DNA of 64,000 nt. Source: Streptomyces sp. NBC_01431 (GTDB lineage: Bacteria; Actinomycetota; Actinomycetes; Streptomycetales; Streptomycetaceae). Every line of letters starts with the position of its first letter. The first letter of the stretch is position 1. The stretch covers positions 7,750,001-7,814,000 of the forward strand of contig NZ_CP109496.1 in the NCBI RefSeq assembly GCF_036231355.1. The letters are read 5' to 3'. Position numbers and translations under genes: made by a program. The notes under the pieces are model-generated. The model was not told where the DNA came from and did not search any database. It saw only the letters and a list, made by a program, of their open reading frames with translations. Shown in pieces: positions 34,607 to 42,540 of this stretch.

Positions 34607-35850
34607 GGGATCTCCAAGGTGACGGTGGTCGGGCCGCCCTGCGGGCTGTGCAGGACGAGGCTCCCCTCGAAGGTAGCCAACCGCCCCCGGACGCCGAGCA
34701 ACCCGGTCCCCCGGGAGGGATCCGCACCACCGCGGCCGTCGTCGGTGACGGTGACGCGCAGCCGCGGCCCGCCGGTGCCCATGTCCTCATGCACCAGCAG
34801 GACGCCCACGCGGCCGGCACCGGAATGCTTCGCCGCGTTGGCCAGTAGCTCGTTGACGGCGAAGTAGGCGGCCGACTCCACGGCGGCCGGCAGCCGTCCG
34901 GCCATCCGGACGTCGACATCCACGTCGAGGAAGCTGTCGAGGGCCAGGGAGCGCACGGCGTCGCCCAGACCACGATCGACCAGGACCGGCGGCTGGATGC
35001 CCCGGACCAGGCCGCGCAGGTCTTCAAGGGCCCGCCCGGACAGCTCGCGCACCTCCAGCAGCGCGGCCCGAGCGGCCGGCGGATCGTTCTCCAGCAGCCG
35101 GGTCGCGCTGTCCAGGCGCATCCCGAGGGCGACGAGGCGGGCTTGGGCCCCGTCGTGCAGATCCCGCTCGATGCGCCGCAGTTCGGCCGCCCGGTCGTCC
35201 AGCACCTCGGCCCGGCTGTCCGTCAGCTCCCCGACGCGCCGACGGAGTTCGGTGACGCGCGGGGCGGCGAGCAGCCGCTGTCCCCACCGCGCGTGCAGGC
35301 GCAGGACGGGCGGTGCGAGGAGCAGCCCCGCCGCCGCGAAGCCGAGACCCAGTAGGGCCGCCGCGAGCATCAGGCCGGTGCTGTGCACGGGCACGAAGGC
35401 GTACCAGTTGCCGTCGTCCAGGGGCCGCCACACGAACGGCTGCACGAGCACTCCGAACAGCCCGTACACGACCAGGGACGGTGGTCCGGCGACCAGCAGA
35501 CCGCCCATCGTGGGCTCCACCCACGCCCAGGCCAGCTCCCGCCAGAATCCGGCGTCGGCCAGGACCGCGCGCGCCCCTGCGGCCCGCGGGAGCGGATCCG
35601 GTTCGGTGATCCGCACCCCCGACCACCGCGCCGCCCGCTGCCGGGCGCGGTCGGCGCAGCGACGCAACGCGGCCGCGGCGGGCGGCAGCAGGCGCAGGCC
35701 CAATCCGACGGGGAGCAGGAGCAGGGCTCCGACGACGCCCGCTCCGACGGCGGTCACCCGCAGGTCCAGCAGACCGGTGAGGTGGCAGCGGCCGACGGCG
35801 GCTGAGCGGCGGGACAACGCCGCACGGAGTGAGCGTGATTTCGAACTCAT
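34570..35850 (-). CDS. Sensor histidine kinase (HisKA_3, NarL-partner type)
   Basis: A 426-residue membrane kinase. The N-terminal half has a hydrophobic pair of helices (about 34-60) and two more around 115-180 (GLLVAGPPSLVVYGLFGVLV and LMLAAALLGLGFAAAGLLLA), with a short extracytoplasmic part rather than a large sensor domain. The dimerisation/phosphotransfer motif is ELRRIERDLHDGAQARL with His232. The HATPase_c domain has NELLANAAKHSG and DDGRGGADPSRGTGLLGVRGR. The ATG overlaps the stop of the CPBP protease gene by 4 bases (ATGA), and the gene's own end overlaps the response regulator by 37 bases. The signal is unknown and might be produced by the coupled protease. Confidence 0.93.
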   Translation of the reverse strand: MSSKSRSLRAALSRRSAAVGRCHLTGLLDLRVTAVGAGVVGALLLLPVGLGLRLLPPAAAALRRCADRARQRAARWSGVRITEPDPLPRAAGARAVLADAGFWRELAWAWVEPTMGGLLVAGPPSLVVYGLFGVLVQPFVWRPLDDGNWYAFVPVHSTGLMLAAALLGLGFAAAGLLLAPPVLRLHARWGQRLLAAPRVTELRRRVGELTDSRAEVLDDRAAELRRIERDLHDGAQARLVALGMRLDSATRLLENDPPAARAALLEVRELSGRALEDLRGLVRGIQPPVLVDRGLGDAVRSLALDSFLDVDVDVRMAGRLPAAVESAAYFAVNELLANAAKHSGAGRVGVLLVHEDMGTGGPRLRVTVTDDGRGGADPSRGTGLLGVRGRLATFEGSLVLHSPQGGPTTVTLEIPCASSLPKTSSC

Positions 35851-36686
35851 GTCCTGTGCAGGGTAGTCGCGGCGTGCACCGCCGCTCGCTCCGGTGCACG
35901 CCGGCCGCCGCTGAGTACGACCGCGATCACGGCCACCGCCAGGCAGGACAGCCCGAAGCAGAGCATGGGCAGGATGGCTCCGGACTCCTCGTCCAGGAAG
36001 AGGAGCAGTCCGAGGTTGACCAGGGCGTGGAAGCCGCCCGCGTACAGCAGCCTCCGCCACCCGCCCAGACCTTCGAGCGCGATGCCCAGGACCACCGACA
36101 TCGCCACCGTGGCCACGAGGAACCCGGCGGCGTAGAGGGGCGCCTGGGCGAAGACTTGCACGTGCCAGGCTCCCCACAGCACGCCTACCGTCACCGAGGC
36201 GGCGATCGTCCCCAGAGGGCTGCGCAGCAGTGGCTGGAGGTAGCAGCGCCAGCCGACCTCCTCCCCACAGGCTCCCACCAGCTGCGCGACCACGATCAGC
36301 GCGAACGGGTGCTGCAGAGACCACGGCGACGTGAACGGCACCTCCCCGCGGACCGCGTAGTGCCCGAGCACGCAGAGCGCAACGATCAGCCCGGCCGCAC
36401 CGAGCAGCACCGCACCGCCCAGGGGGCCGGGACCCGAACCCGCCCCGGCGGCGCCCCGCAGCAGCTCGAACGTCCGCTGGCGCCGGTACAGCGCGGCCGC
36501 GCCCACCGCGAGGGCCGGCCCGAACTGGGTCAGTTGCACGACCTCTTGCGGTATACCGGTCGCCGGCTGCACCACCCCCAGCGCCCCAGCCGCCACGGAG
36601 GCCACGACCGTGAACATGACCACCGTGCCCCATACTCCGCCTCGCCGCTCCGTCCGCCCCGCGAAGTCCGCATGCATGCGCCCCAT
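35847..36686 (-). CDS. CPBP-family intramembrane metalloprotease
   Basis: A 279-residue polytopic protein of the CPBP (CAAX protease and bacteriocin-processing, ABI) family. Motif 1 is CGEEVGWRCYL (about residues 140-150); motif 2 is GVLWGAWHVQVF, and motif 3 is the late YAGGFHALVNLGLL. The paired glutamates and two histidines form the predicted zinc-dependent active site within the membrane. ATG 36686 is chosen over GTG 36692 because GGAAGG lies 5 bases upstream. It is translationally coupled to the histidine kinase, which suggests a role in signal sensing or target processing. Confidence 0.88.
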   Translation of the reverse strand: MGRMHADFAGRTERRGGVWGTVVMFTVVASVAAGALGVVQPATGIPQEVVQLTQFGPALAVGAAALYRRQRTFELLRGAAGAGSGPGPLGGAVLLGAAGLIVALCVLGHYAVRGEVPFTSPWSLQHPFALIVVAQLVGACGEEVGWRCYLQPLLRSPLGTIAASVTVGVLWGAWHVQVFAQAPLYAAGFLVATVAMSVVLGIALEGLGGWRRLLYAGGFHALVNLGLLLFLDEESGAILPMLCFGLSCLAVAVIAVVLSGGRRAPERAAVHAATTLHRT

Positions 36687-36809
36687 GAGCACCTTCCTGT
36701 CCCTGGCGATGAATCAGTACGCGGACCACGATGCCGCCCGGCGCCCGGCGGACCATTGCACCTGGCAACCGGGCCGGGGTGGACCTGGATACACCCCTCT
36801 CCCCGTGTC

Positions 36810-37730
36810 CTACGGTGAGATACGCCTGGCCGCCCCGGACACCCCGGAGCCGTCCTCCCCACCGAACCGGGCCACCACGCCGTGCCCGCCGCGGCGGCGG
36901 TACGCCAGCCAGACGCCCACCACCGCGAGGGCGCTCGCCGGCCAGGTCGCGATGCTCAACGGCCCGGCGAGCAGCGGGTCGACGAGCGTGCCCGAGACGT
37001 GGCGGGTCAGCGGCAGCGCGAACTCGTTGAGCGACACGTGCGCCGCGACGGCCGCCCACACCGACCCGGTAGCGAGCCGGACGGCCGCGATCACCGTTCC
37101 GAGCAGCATCGCGGTCACCACCGCGACCGGTATCCCCAGCAGCACCGGATGGCCGGGGTAGCTCCCGCCGAGCGCGGTCATCGGCACGTGCCATGCCCCC
37201 CAGATCGCCCCGCCGAGCAGCAGTCCGCGGATCCGGCCGCGTTGGACCAGCCGGGGCAGCATGTAGCCCTGCCAGCCGAGTTCCTCCCCGAAGTACAGCG
37301 GCACGGACACCAGCGCGCTCAGCACGAGCGGCGTGACCGTGCCGGGCCTGGGTAGGTGCGCCGGGACGTACCAGCCGGCGAGGGTCGAGACGGCCAGTCC
37401 GACGGCGGTGAGGCCCAGCGGGACCGTGAGCGCTGCGCTCACGCAGCGCAGTTCATGCCGCCACGGTGTGGACCGCATGAGTCCGAGGACGCGCACGGCC
37501 TCGCGCGCCCCCCGCCGGTGCGCGGTGAGACCGAAGGCGGTCAGCGCTGGGACCAGCATCATCAGGATCATGCACAGCGCCGCCAGCGGCGGCGTCTCCT
37601 GCGCGGCGCTCGTCCGACGCAGGCCGTCGAGCCACAGCGGGACCATGGTCAGCCACGCTCCGGCGAAGCTGATCACCAGGAAGGGGACGAGCCCGGGGCT
37701 CGGACGTTCTCGCGAGTTCGCTCGTTTCAT
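36810..37730 (-). CDS. CPBP-family intramembrane metalloprotease, second copy
   Basis: A 306-residue CPBP-family membrane protease. It carries FGEELGWQGYMLPRL (motif 1, about residues 162-176), GAIWGAWHVPMT (motif 2) and VAAHVSLNEFALPL (motif 3). It is only distantly similar to the next gene outside the motifs. The start is ATG 37730; a GTG at 37751 is possible and neither has a convincing ribosome-binding site. It is the first gene of the CPBP-CPBP-kinase-regulator run and is divergent from the second two-component system. Confidence 0.85.
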   Translation of the reverse strand: MKRANSRERPSPGLVPFLVISFAGAWLTMVPLWLDGLRRTSAAQETPPLAALCMILMMLVPALTAFGLTAHRRGAREAVRVLGLMRSTPWRHELRCVSAALTVPLGLTAVGLAVSTLAGWYVPAHLPRPGTVTPLVLSALVSVPLYFGEELGWQGYMLPRLVQRGRIRGLLLGGAIWGAWHVPMTALGGSYPGHPVLLGIPVAVVTAMLLGTVIAAVRLATGSVWAAVAAHVSLNEFALPLTRHVSGTLVDPLLAGPLSIATWPASALAVVGVWLAYRRRGGHGVVARFGGEDGSGVSGAARRISP

Positions 37731-37841
37731 GATGGCGACGCTACGAACCACAGGGTGACCAGGGCGATCGTGCGCGCTCCCCTCAACATGGTGTAGCTGG
37801 CCCCACTGTGCCGGGAGGCCGGGGGAGGAAGACTGGGTGCG

Positions 37842-39086
37842 GTGATTGACCTATCAACGGCCCGTAGGCACGCGCTGCGCTCCGCCCGCGCCGCCGGCTA
37901 CTGCGCCGCCGTGTCCGCCCACGGCGTGGCCCTCGTCGTGCTGGTACCCGTGCTGGTGTACTCCGCCGTGCTCTGCCTCGTCGGCGTGGGCCTGCTCGTC
38001 CTGCCGCTCGAACTCCGGCTGCTGCGCCGGCTCGCCGACGCCGAGCGCATCCAGCTGGGACGCTGGACGGCGACACCCGCCACGCCGGCCGGACCGCACC
38101 CCCGAAGCACCCTGATGGCAGTGCTGTCCGACCCGGCTGGCCGCCGCGACCTGCGCTGGGCGCCCTGCATGGCGGTCGCCGGAACCCTGCTCGGGTTCAT
38201 CGGCGCGGCGATCTTCCTGCTTCCGGCGGCCGTCCTCGTCCTGATCTGTCTCTGGTGGCTGTTCCCCGCCGACGATCCGATCCGGCCCCTGCTGAATGTC
38301 CCGATCGACGGCTGGGGATCCGCGGTCTACGCCGGAGTGCCCCAGCTCCTGCTCAGCCTGCTGCTCGCCCGGTTCGGCCCACCCCTGATCGCCAGGCTGG
38401 CGGCGGCATCGAGTCGGCGGCTGCTCGCCCCCTCGGCCGCCGCGGCACTCGCCGAGCGCGTGGCGGCCCTGGACCACACGCGGACCGGGGCGATCAAGGC
38501 GCACGGCGACGAGTTGCGCCGCATCGAACGCGACCTGCACGACGGCACCCAGGCCCGGCTCGTATCCCTCGCCATGCAGCTCGGCCTCGCCGAACGGACC
38601 CTCGGCTCCGACCCCGCGGCCGTGGGCCCGCTGCTGACCCGGGCGCGGGAAGGCGCCGAGGAAGCGATGGCTGAACTGCGCGACTTCCTGCGCTCCGTCT
38701 ACCCGCCGGTCCTCGCCAACCGGGGCCTGGCCGGCGCGCTCTCGGCCGTCGTCGCCCGCTGCCCCGTGCCCGCCACCGCGCACCTTGACGAACTGGGCCC
38801 GGTACCGGCGCAGGTCGAGGTCGCCGTGTACTTCGCCATCACCGAGGCCCTCACCAACGCGGCCAAACACAGCCACGCCCGCTCCGCGTCGGTCACCCTG
38901 GCCAGGGTCGACGACACGCTCCGCGCGGAGATCATCGACGACGGCCGGGGCGGGGCGGCCGAGGGCGGCGGCACCGGGCTACGCGGCATGCGCCGACGCG
39001 TCGAGGCAGTCGACGGCGTACTGCGGGTGCAGAGCCCGCTAGGCGGCCCCACCGTCATCATTGTGGAGTGCCCGTGCGCATCCTGA
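37842..39086 (+). CDS. Sensor histidine kinase (HisKA_3), second system
   Basis: A 414-residue membrane kinase with GTG start; a GGAGGAA site lies 14 bases upstream. Hydrophobic helices are at about 30-58, 112-142 and 165-178. The phosphotransfer motif ELRRIERDLHDGTQARL has His233, and the HATPase_c part has ITEALTNAAKHSHA and DDGRGGAAEGGGTGLRGMRRR. It is clearly a homologue of the divergent kinase at 34570-35850, especially in the catalytic half. Its end overlaps the response regulator start. The two systems lie back to back, so cross-talk or subfunctionalisation after duplication is likely (inference). Confidence 0.92.
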   Translation: MIDLSTARRHALRSARAAGYCAAVSAHGVALVVLVPVLVYSAVLCLVGVGLLVLPLELRLLRRLADAERIQLGRWTATPATPAGPHPRSTLMAVLSDPAGRRDLRWAPCMAVAGTLLGFIGAAIFLLPAAVLVLICLWWLFPADDPIRPLLNVPIDGWGSAVYAGVPQLLLSLLLARFGPPLIARLAAASSRRLLAPSAAAALAERVAALDHTRTGAIKAHGDELRRIERDLHDGTQARLVSLAMQLGLAERTLGSDPAAVGPLLTRAREGAEEAMAELRDFLRSVYPPVLANRGLAGALSAVVARCPVPATAHLDELGPVPAQVEVAVYFAITEALTNAAKHSHARSASVTLARVDDTLRAEIIDDGRGGAAEGGGTGLRGMRRRVEAVDGVLRVQSPLGGPTVIIVECPCAS

Positions 39087-39850
39087 TCGCCGAGGACAAC
39101 GCACTCCTCGCACGGGGGCTTTCCGCGATGCTGGAAGCCCTGGGGAACGAGGTGCCCGCCGTCACCCAGGACGCCGACTCCTTCGTGACGGCGGCTCTCG
39201 CCCACCGTCCGGACGTGGCTGTGGTCGACGTCCGCCTCCCCCCGACCTTCACCGACGAGGGCATCAGAGCGGCACTCCGCGCCAGGGAACACGTCCCCGG
39301 CCTCCCCGTCCTCGTGCTCTCCCAGTACGTCGAGGACACCTACGCCCGAGAGCTCATCGCCGACGGCACCGGCGTCGGCTACCTCCTCAAGGACCGCGTC
39401 GCCCGCGTCGACGACTTCCTCGACGCCCTCCACCGGGTGGCGGCCGGCGGCACCGCGCTCGACCCCGAAGTGGTCCGCCAACTCCTGGCGACGGGCGCCA
39501 ACCCGCTGACGCGGCTGACGGAGCGTGAACGCGAGGTACTCGCGATGATGGCCCAGGGATACGGCAACTCCGAGATCGCCGACCGCCTCGTCGTCACGGA
39601 GCGGGCCGTGCACAAGCACGTCGGCAACATCTTCGTGAAGCTCGAACTCCCACCCGAGGACAGCGGCCACCGGCGCGTCCTCGCCGTTCTCACCTATCTC
39701 GGCTCCCCCCACAGACCTCGGCGGGCGGTGAAGGCCGAGCCGGACGCTGTACCGCCGGACGGGCCGGGGCGGTCGCCAGCACGGACCGCGCCGTGGTCGG
39801 CGCCGAAAGCGTCCCGCAGACGGCCCGGTCGTCGGGCCCCCGACCGGTGA
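39068..39850 (+). CDS. NarL/LuxR-family response regulator with abnormal C-terminal tail
   Basis: A 260-residue response regulator starting at GTG 39068 (or 39074) inside the end of the kinase gene. The receiver has Glu9/Asp10, phospho-acceptor Asp54 in VVDVRLPP and the YLLKDRV lysine. The LuxR HTH is TEREREVLAMMAQGYGNSEIADRLVVTERAVHKHVGNIFVKL. The family normally ends after RRVLAVLTYLGS (about residue 213, base 39706). Here some 47 extra residues follow, Pro/Arg/Ala-rich and protein-unlike, up to 39850. That suggests the native stop was lost in the rearrangement that left the intron fragment just downstream. The extension may not prevent function. Confidence 0.9.
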   Translation: MPVRILIAEDNALLARGLSAMLEALGNEVPAVTQDADSFVTAALAHRPDVAVVDVRLPPTFTDEGIRAALRAREHVPGLPVLVLSQYVEDTYARELIADGTGVGYLLKDRVARVDDFLDALHRVAAGGTALDPEVVRQLLATGANPLTRLTEREREVLAMMAQGYGNSEIADRLVVTERAVHKHVGNIFVKLELPPEDSGHRRVLAVLTYLGSPHRPRRAVKAEPDAVPPDGPGRSPARTAPWSAPKASRRRPGRRAPDR

Positions 39851-39853
39851 GGC

Positions 39854-40010
39854 GCGGCGGGCGTCGACGGCGAGTCGATCGAGCAGTTCGAGGCTGACCT
39901 GCGGGGCAACCGCTACAAGCGCGTGTCGTCGGGGTGCTACTTCCCGCCGCCGGTACGAATGGTGGAGATCGACAAGCCGGGAGGACGCGGGGGTCAGGAC
40001 GAACGCGGCT
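39854..40010 (+). pseudogene. Group II intron reverse transcriptase remnant
   Basis: AAGVDGESIEQFEADLRGNRYKRVSSGCYFPPPVRMVEIDKPGG corresponds to the early part of LtrA-type reverse transcriptases (VDG-x(4)-F, then SG-x-Y-x-PPPVR-x-V-x-I-x-KP). The usual residues between NxYK and SSG are deleted, and everything after the KP motif is lost. No intron RNA structure was identified. Confidence 0.65.
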
Positions 40011-40439
40011 TCTCCGGCGGGTACTCGACGCTGGCCCACTACATGCGACCCCTGAGCGACGGGGCATCGTGTCCGAGCTCGACAAGACAGACGGCCCCTT
40101 CCCGGGGGCGTCGTCCTTTGCGCGGCGCCGGGCGCTGCCGGAGCCGTCCTGGCGGCTGACCGGCAGAGTCCTCGGCGTGTGCCGATCTCACGTTGCCAGA
40201 CGCGGAGTTGACCGGTGAGGAGGCCTGTTCGCCTTGGCCCACCTGATGTGCGGAGACACTTTCGCCCAGCCTCCCACCCCGCACACTCATCATCGCCCAT
40301 CCCTCTTGGTGATTCCTTTACCCATCGGCCCGTTGTACCCGACGGTAACAGGACTTCATGCTGCTCTGAGGCGCCGAGGCGTTGCCCACCGAGTGCCTCA
40401 ACTCGACGTCCGGGGCGGCCTGTCGAGAAGGAGCAACGG
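40011..40439 (+). other. Intergenic/promoter region of the GH5-type gene
   Basis: About 430 bases between the intron relic and the secreted GH5-type gene. No gene is recognised. Lower-GC sequence around 40270-40370 is the likely promoter area, and an AAGGAG site is placed 7 bases before the ATG at 40440. Confidence 0.35.
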
Positions 40440-42350
40440 ATGATCGGTCTTCTGTCGCGCTGCACCCTGGCCCTGGTCGTGACGGCCGGGCTCTTCATCA
40501 GCGGCTCCGCGCCCATGGCGTCGGCAGCAACCGCGGAAGCGGGCCGCTCGGCGAAGTCCCTCGCCGACTCCTGGACCGGGCCACTGTCCACCAGGGGCCA
40601 CTACATCGTCGACGCCGGCGGCAGCAGGTTCAAGCTCAAGTCCGCCAACTGGGGTGGTGCTCAAGGAAGTTGGACCGGATCGGGCGACAGTGCCGACCCC
40701 GCCAACCATCATGCGGGCGAGGACTCCTTCAACATTCCCATCGGCCTGGACCGGGTGCCGCTCGCCGGCCTCCTCGCCGACTTCCACCAACTCGGCATCA
40801 ACAGCGTGCGGCTGCCCTTCTCCAACGCGCTGGTCCACAACACCCTCCCCGTCCCGGACGCTGCCGTCGCCGCCAACCCCCAGCTGCGCGGCAGAACACC
40901 TCTCCAGGTGTACGACGCCGTTGTCGATGCCCTCACCCAGGACGGCTTCGCGGTCATCCTCAACAACCACACCAACATGGCGCGTTGGTGCTGCGGCCTC
41001 GACGGGAACGAACGCTGGAACACCTCGCAGTCGACCGCCCAATGGGTGGACGACTGGGCGTTCATGGCGGGCCGCTACCGGGACAACAAGCGCGTCGTGG
41101 GCGCCGACCTGTACAACGAGGTACGGCGCACGATCCTGGACGACCCCAACTGGGGCGGCGGCGACGACCACGACTGGTTCACCGCCGCCCAGCAGGCGGC
41201 CGACCGTATCCAGACCCAGGCCGATCCGGACCTGCTCATCGTCATCGAGGGGATCAACTGGACGGGGATCCCCGTCGACGGACTCCCTCATGGCCGCCCC
41301 ACCCTCACCCCCGCCCGTACGCTCTCACACACCCTGCTGCGGTCCGGAAAGCTGGTGTACTCGGCGCACTTCTACGGCTTCACCGGACCGAACCACTCGG
41401 GCGCCTACGGCACCGGCGAGACCCATGACCCCCGCTACCAGGACCTGTCCCGCACCGACCTCTACGACGTGCTGCGGCAGGAGGCGTTCTTCGTCACCGA
41501 CGAGGGACAGCACTACACGGCACCGCTGTGGATCAGCGAATTCGGCACCGGTGCCACGGAAACCGAGCCCAAGGCCCGCGCCTGGTTCGCCAACTTCACG
41601 GACTACCTCGCCACGAACGACGCAGATTTCGGGTACTGGCCGCTGGTCGGCTGGAGCGGACCTGCCGGGCAGGGCGACGACTACGCGTTGCTGCGCTACG
41701 ACACCGCCGGGCACCGCTCCGGAGTGCTCGACGGGACCGACTGGCGCGCGGCCGGCTGGCAGAACCTGCTCAACTACCCTTCCCGTACCGGCCCGATCGC
41801 CGTGCCGGCGCGGTGGAACATGCTGGACCTCGACCACGCGGACGCCGTCCGGTCGCTGCGCATCGCGGCCCTCGGCGACTGGGACCCGGGCGCCCGCAAG
41901 GGGGCCTGCCCCGACGGCCAGCGTCTCATCGCCCTGGCCCACACCGGGGGCCGCGGCCTCTGCACCGATACCGGCACGGGCGACCTGCGAGCGGCGGGCG
42001 AGGGATATACCGTCGTACGGGACGAGCGGTACGTCACCCGCGGGGACTGGGCGAACGGTTACACCAAGCTGGAGTGCCCAGCCGGACAATTCCTGACCGG
42101 GTACGCGGTGCGCGGCGCGGCCCTTTCGTCGGCACTGTGCGTACCGGCCCGCACCCCGCTCGGGGCCACCGGCCGCACCGTGTGGTTCGACCGGGGCGAC
42201 AACCGCCCCGCCGGATCCGCGGGCGGTGAATTCGCGTACGGCAGCTACAAGGGCCAGTGCGCCGAGGGCGAGTACGCGGCCGGGATCGCCTACACCGCCC
42301 GCGTGGGCTCCTCGTCCGCACCGGACGCGCTGCTGTGCCGAGCACTGTAG
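40440..42350 (+). CDS. Secreted GH5-type glycoside hydrolase with Cys-rich C-terminal domain
   Basis: A 636-residue exported enzyme. The signal peptide is about residues 1-30 (cut near ASA-ATA). The (beta/alpha)8 domain spans about 45-440: SVRLPFSNAL, NNHTN with His177, DLYNEV with the acid/base Glu227, HFYGF with His310 and Tyr312, and WISEFGTG with the nucleophile Glu367. These fit the GH-A clan, GH5 cellulase/mannanase type. Residues about 445-636 are a separate module with regularly placed cysteines (KGACPDGQRLIALAH, RGLCTDTG, LECPAGQFLTGY, GQCAEGEYAAGI, LLCRAL), not a known carbohydrate-binding family to me. ATG 40440 has AAGGAG upstream. The natural polysaccharide is not certain. Confidence 0.85.
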   Translation: MIGLLSRCTLALVVTAGLFISGSAPMASAATAEAGRSAKSLADSWTGPLSTRGHYIVDAGGSRFKLKSANWGGAQGSWTGSGDSADPANHHAGEDSFNIPIGLDRVPLAGLLADFHQLGINSVRLPFSNALVHNTLPVPDAAVAANPQLRGRTPLQVYDAVVDALTQDGFAVILNNHTNMARWCCGLDGNERWNTSQSTAQWVDDWAFMAGRYRDNKRVVGADLYNEVRRTILDDPNWGGGDDHDWFTAAQQAADRIQTQADPDLLIVIEGINWTGIPVDGLPHGRPTLTPARTLSHTLLRSGKLVYSAHFYGFTGPNHSGAYGTGETHDPRYQDLSRTDLYDVLRQEAFFVTDEGQHYTAPLWISEFGTGATETEPKARAWFANFTDYLATNDADFGYWPLVGWSGPAGQGDDYALLRYDTAGHRSGVLDGTDWRAAGWQNLLNYPSRTGPIAVPARWNMLDLDHADAVRSLRIAALGDWDPGARKGACPDGQRLIALAHTGGRGLCTDTGTGDLRAAGEGYTVVRDERYVTRGDWANGYTKLECPAGQFLTGYAVRGAALSSALCVPARTPLGATGRTVWFDRGDNRPAGSAGGEFAYGSYKGQCAEGEYAAGIAYTARVGSSSAPDALLCRAL

Positions 42351-42366
42351 GTGTGGTGGGGCCTTA

Positions 42367-42463
42367 TGGGGACGTACCCCATGGCGTCGGCCGTCTGCTG
42401 TGGGGACGAAACCCATAGCGTCGACCGTCTGTATGGGGCCGTGCCCCATAGGGGCCGGTCGTC
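42367..42463. repeat. Three tandem ~33-base imperfect repeats
   Basis: Units start at 42367, 42401 and 42434, each built as TGGGG-(5-6 bases)-CCCAT followed by GTCGxCCGTCTG in the first two. The TGGGG/CCCCA halves of each unit can pair, giving a string of small hairpins. They lie between the convergent ends of the GH5-type and aminotransferase genes, suggesting a bidirectional transcription end or protein-binding array. Confidence 0.6.
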
Positions 42464-42540
42464 CCCACCCCACCCGGCGACGTGGCCGCACCCGCGGGGC
42501 TCCCTGCCCGCTCCACGGGTGCGAGGGGCGGTCGCACGCT

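Noticed and set aside
39850..40440. Active group II intron
   Set aside because: Only a ~50-residue internal piece of the reverse transcriptase remains and no ribozyme domains could be seen.
42367..42463. CRISPR-like array
   Set aside because: Only three imperfect units with no distinct spacers and no cas genes; better described as a tandem repeat.
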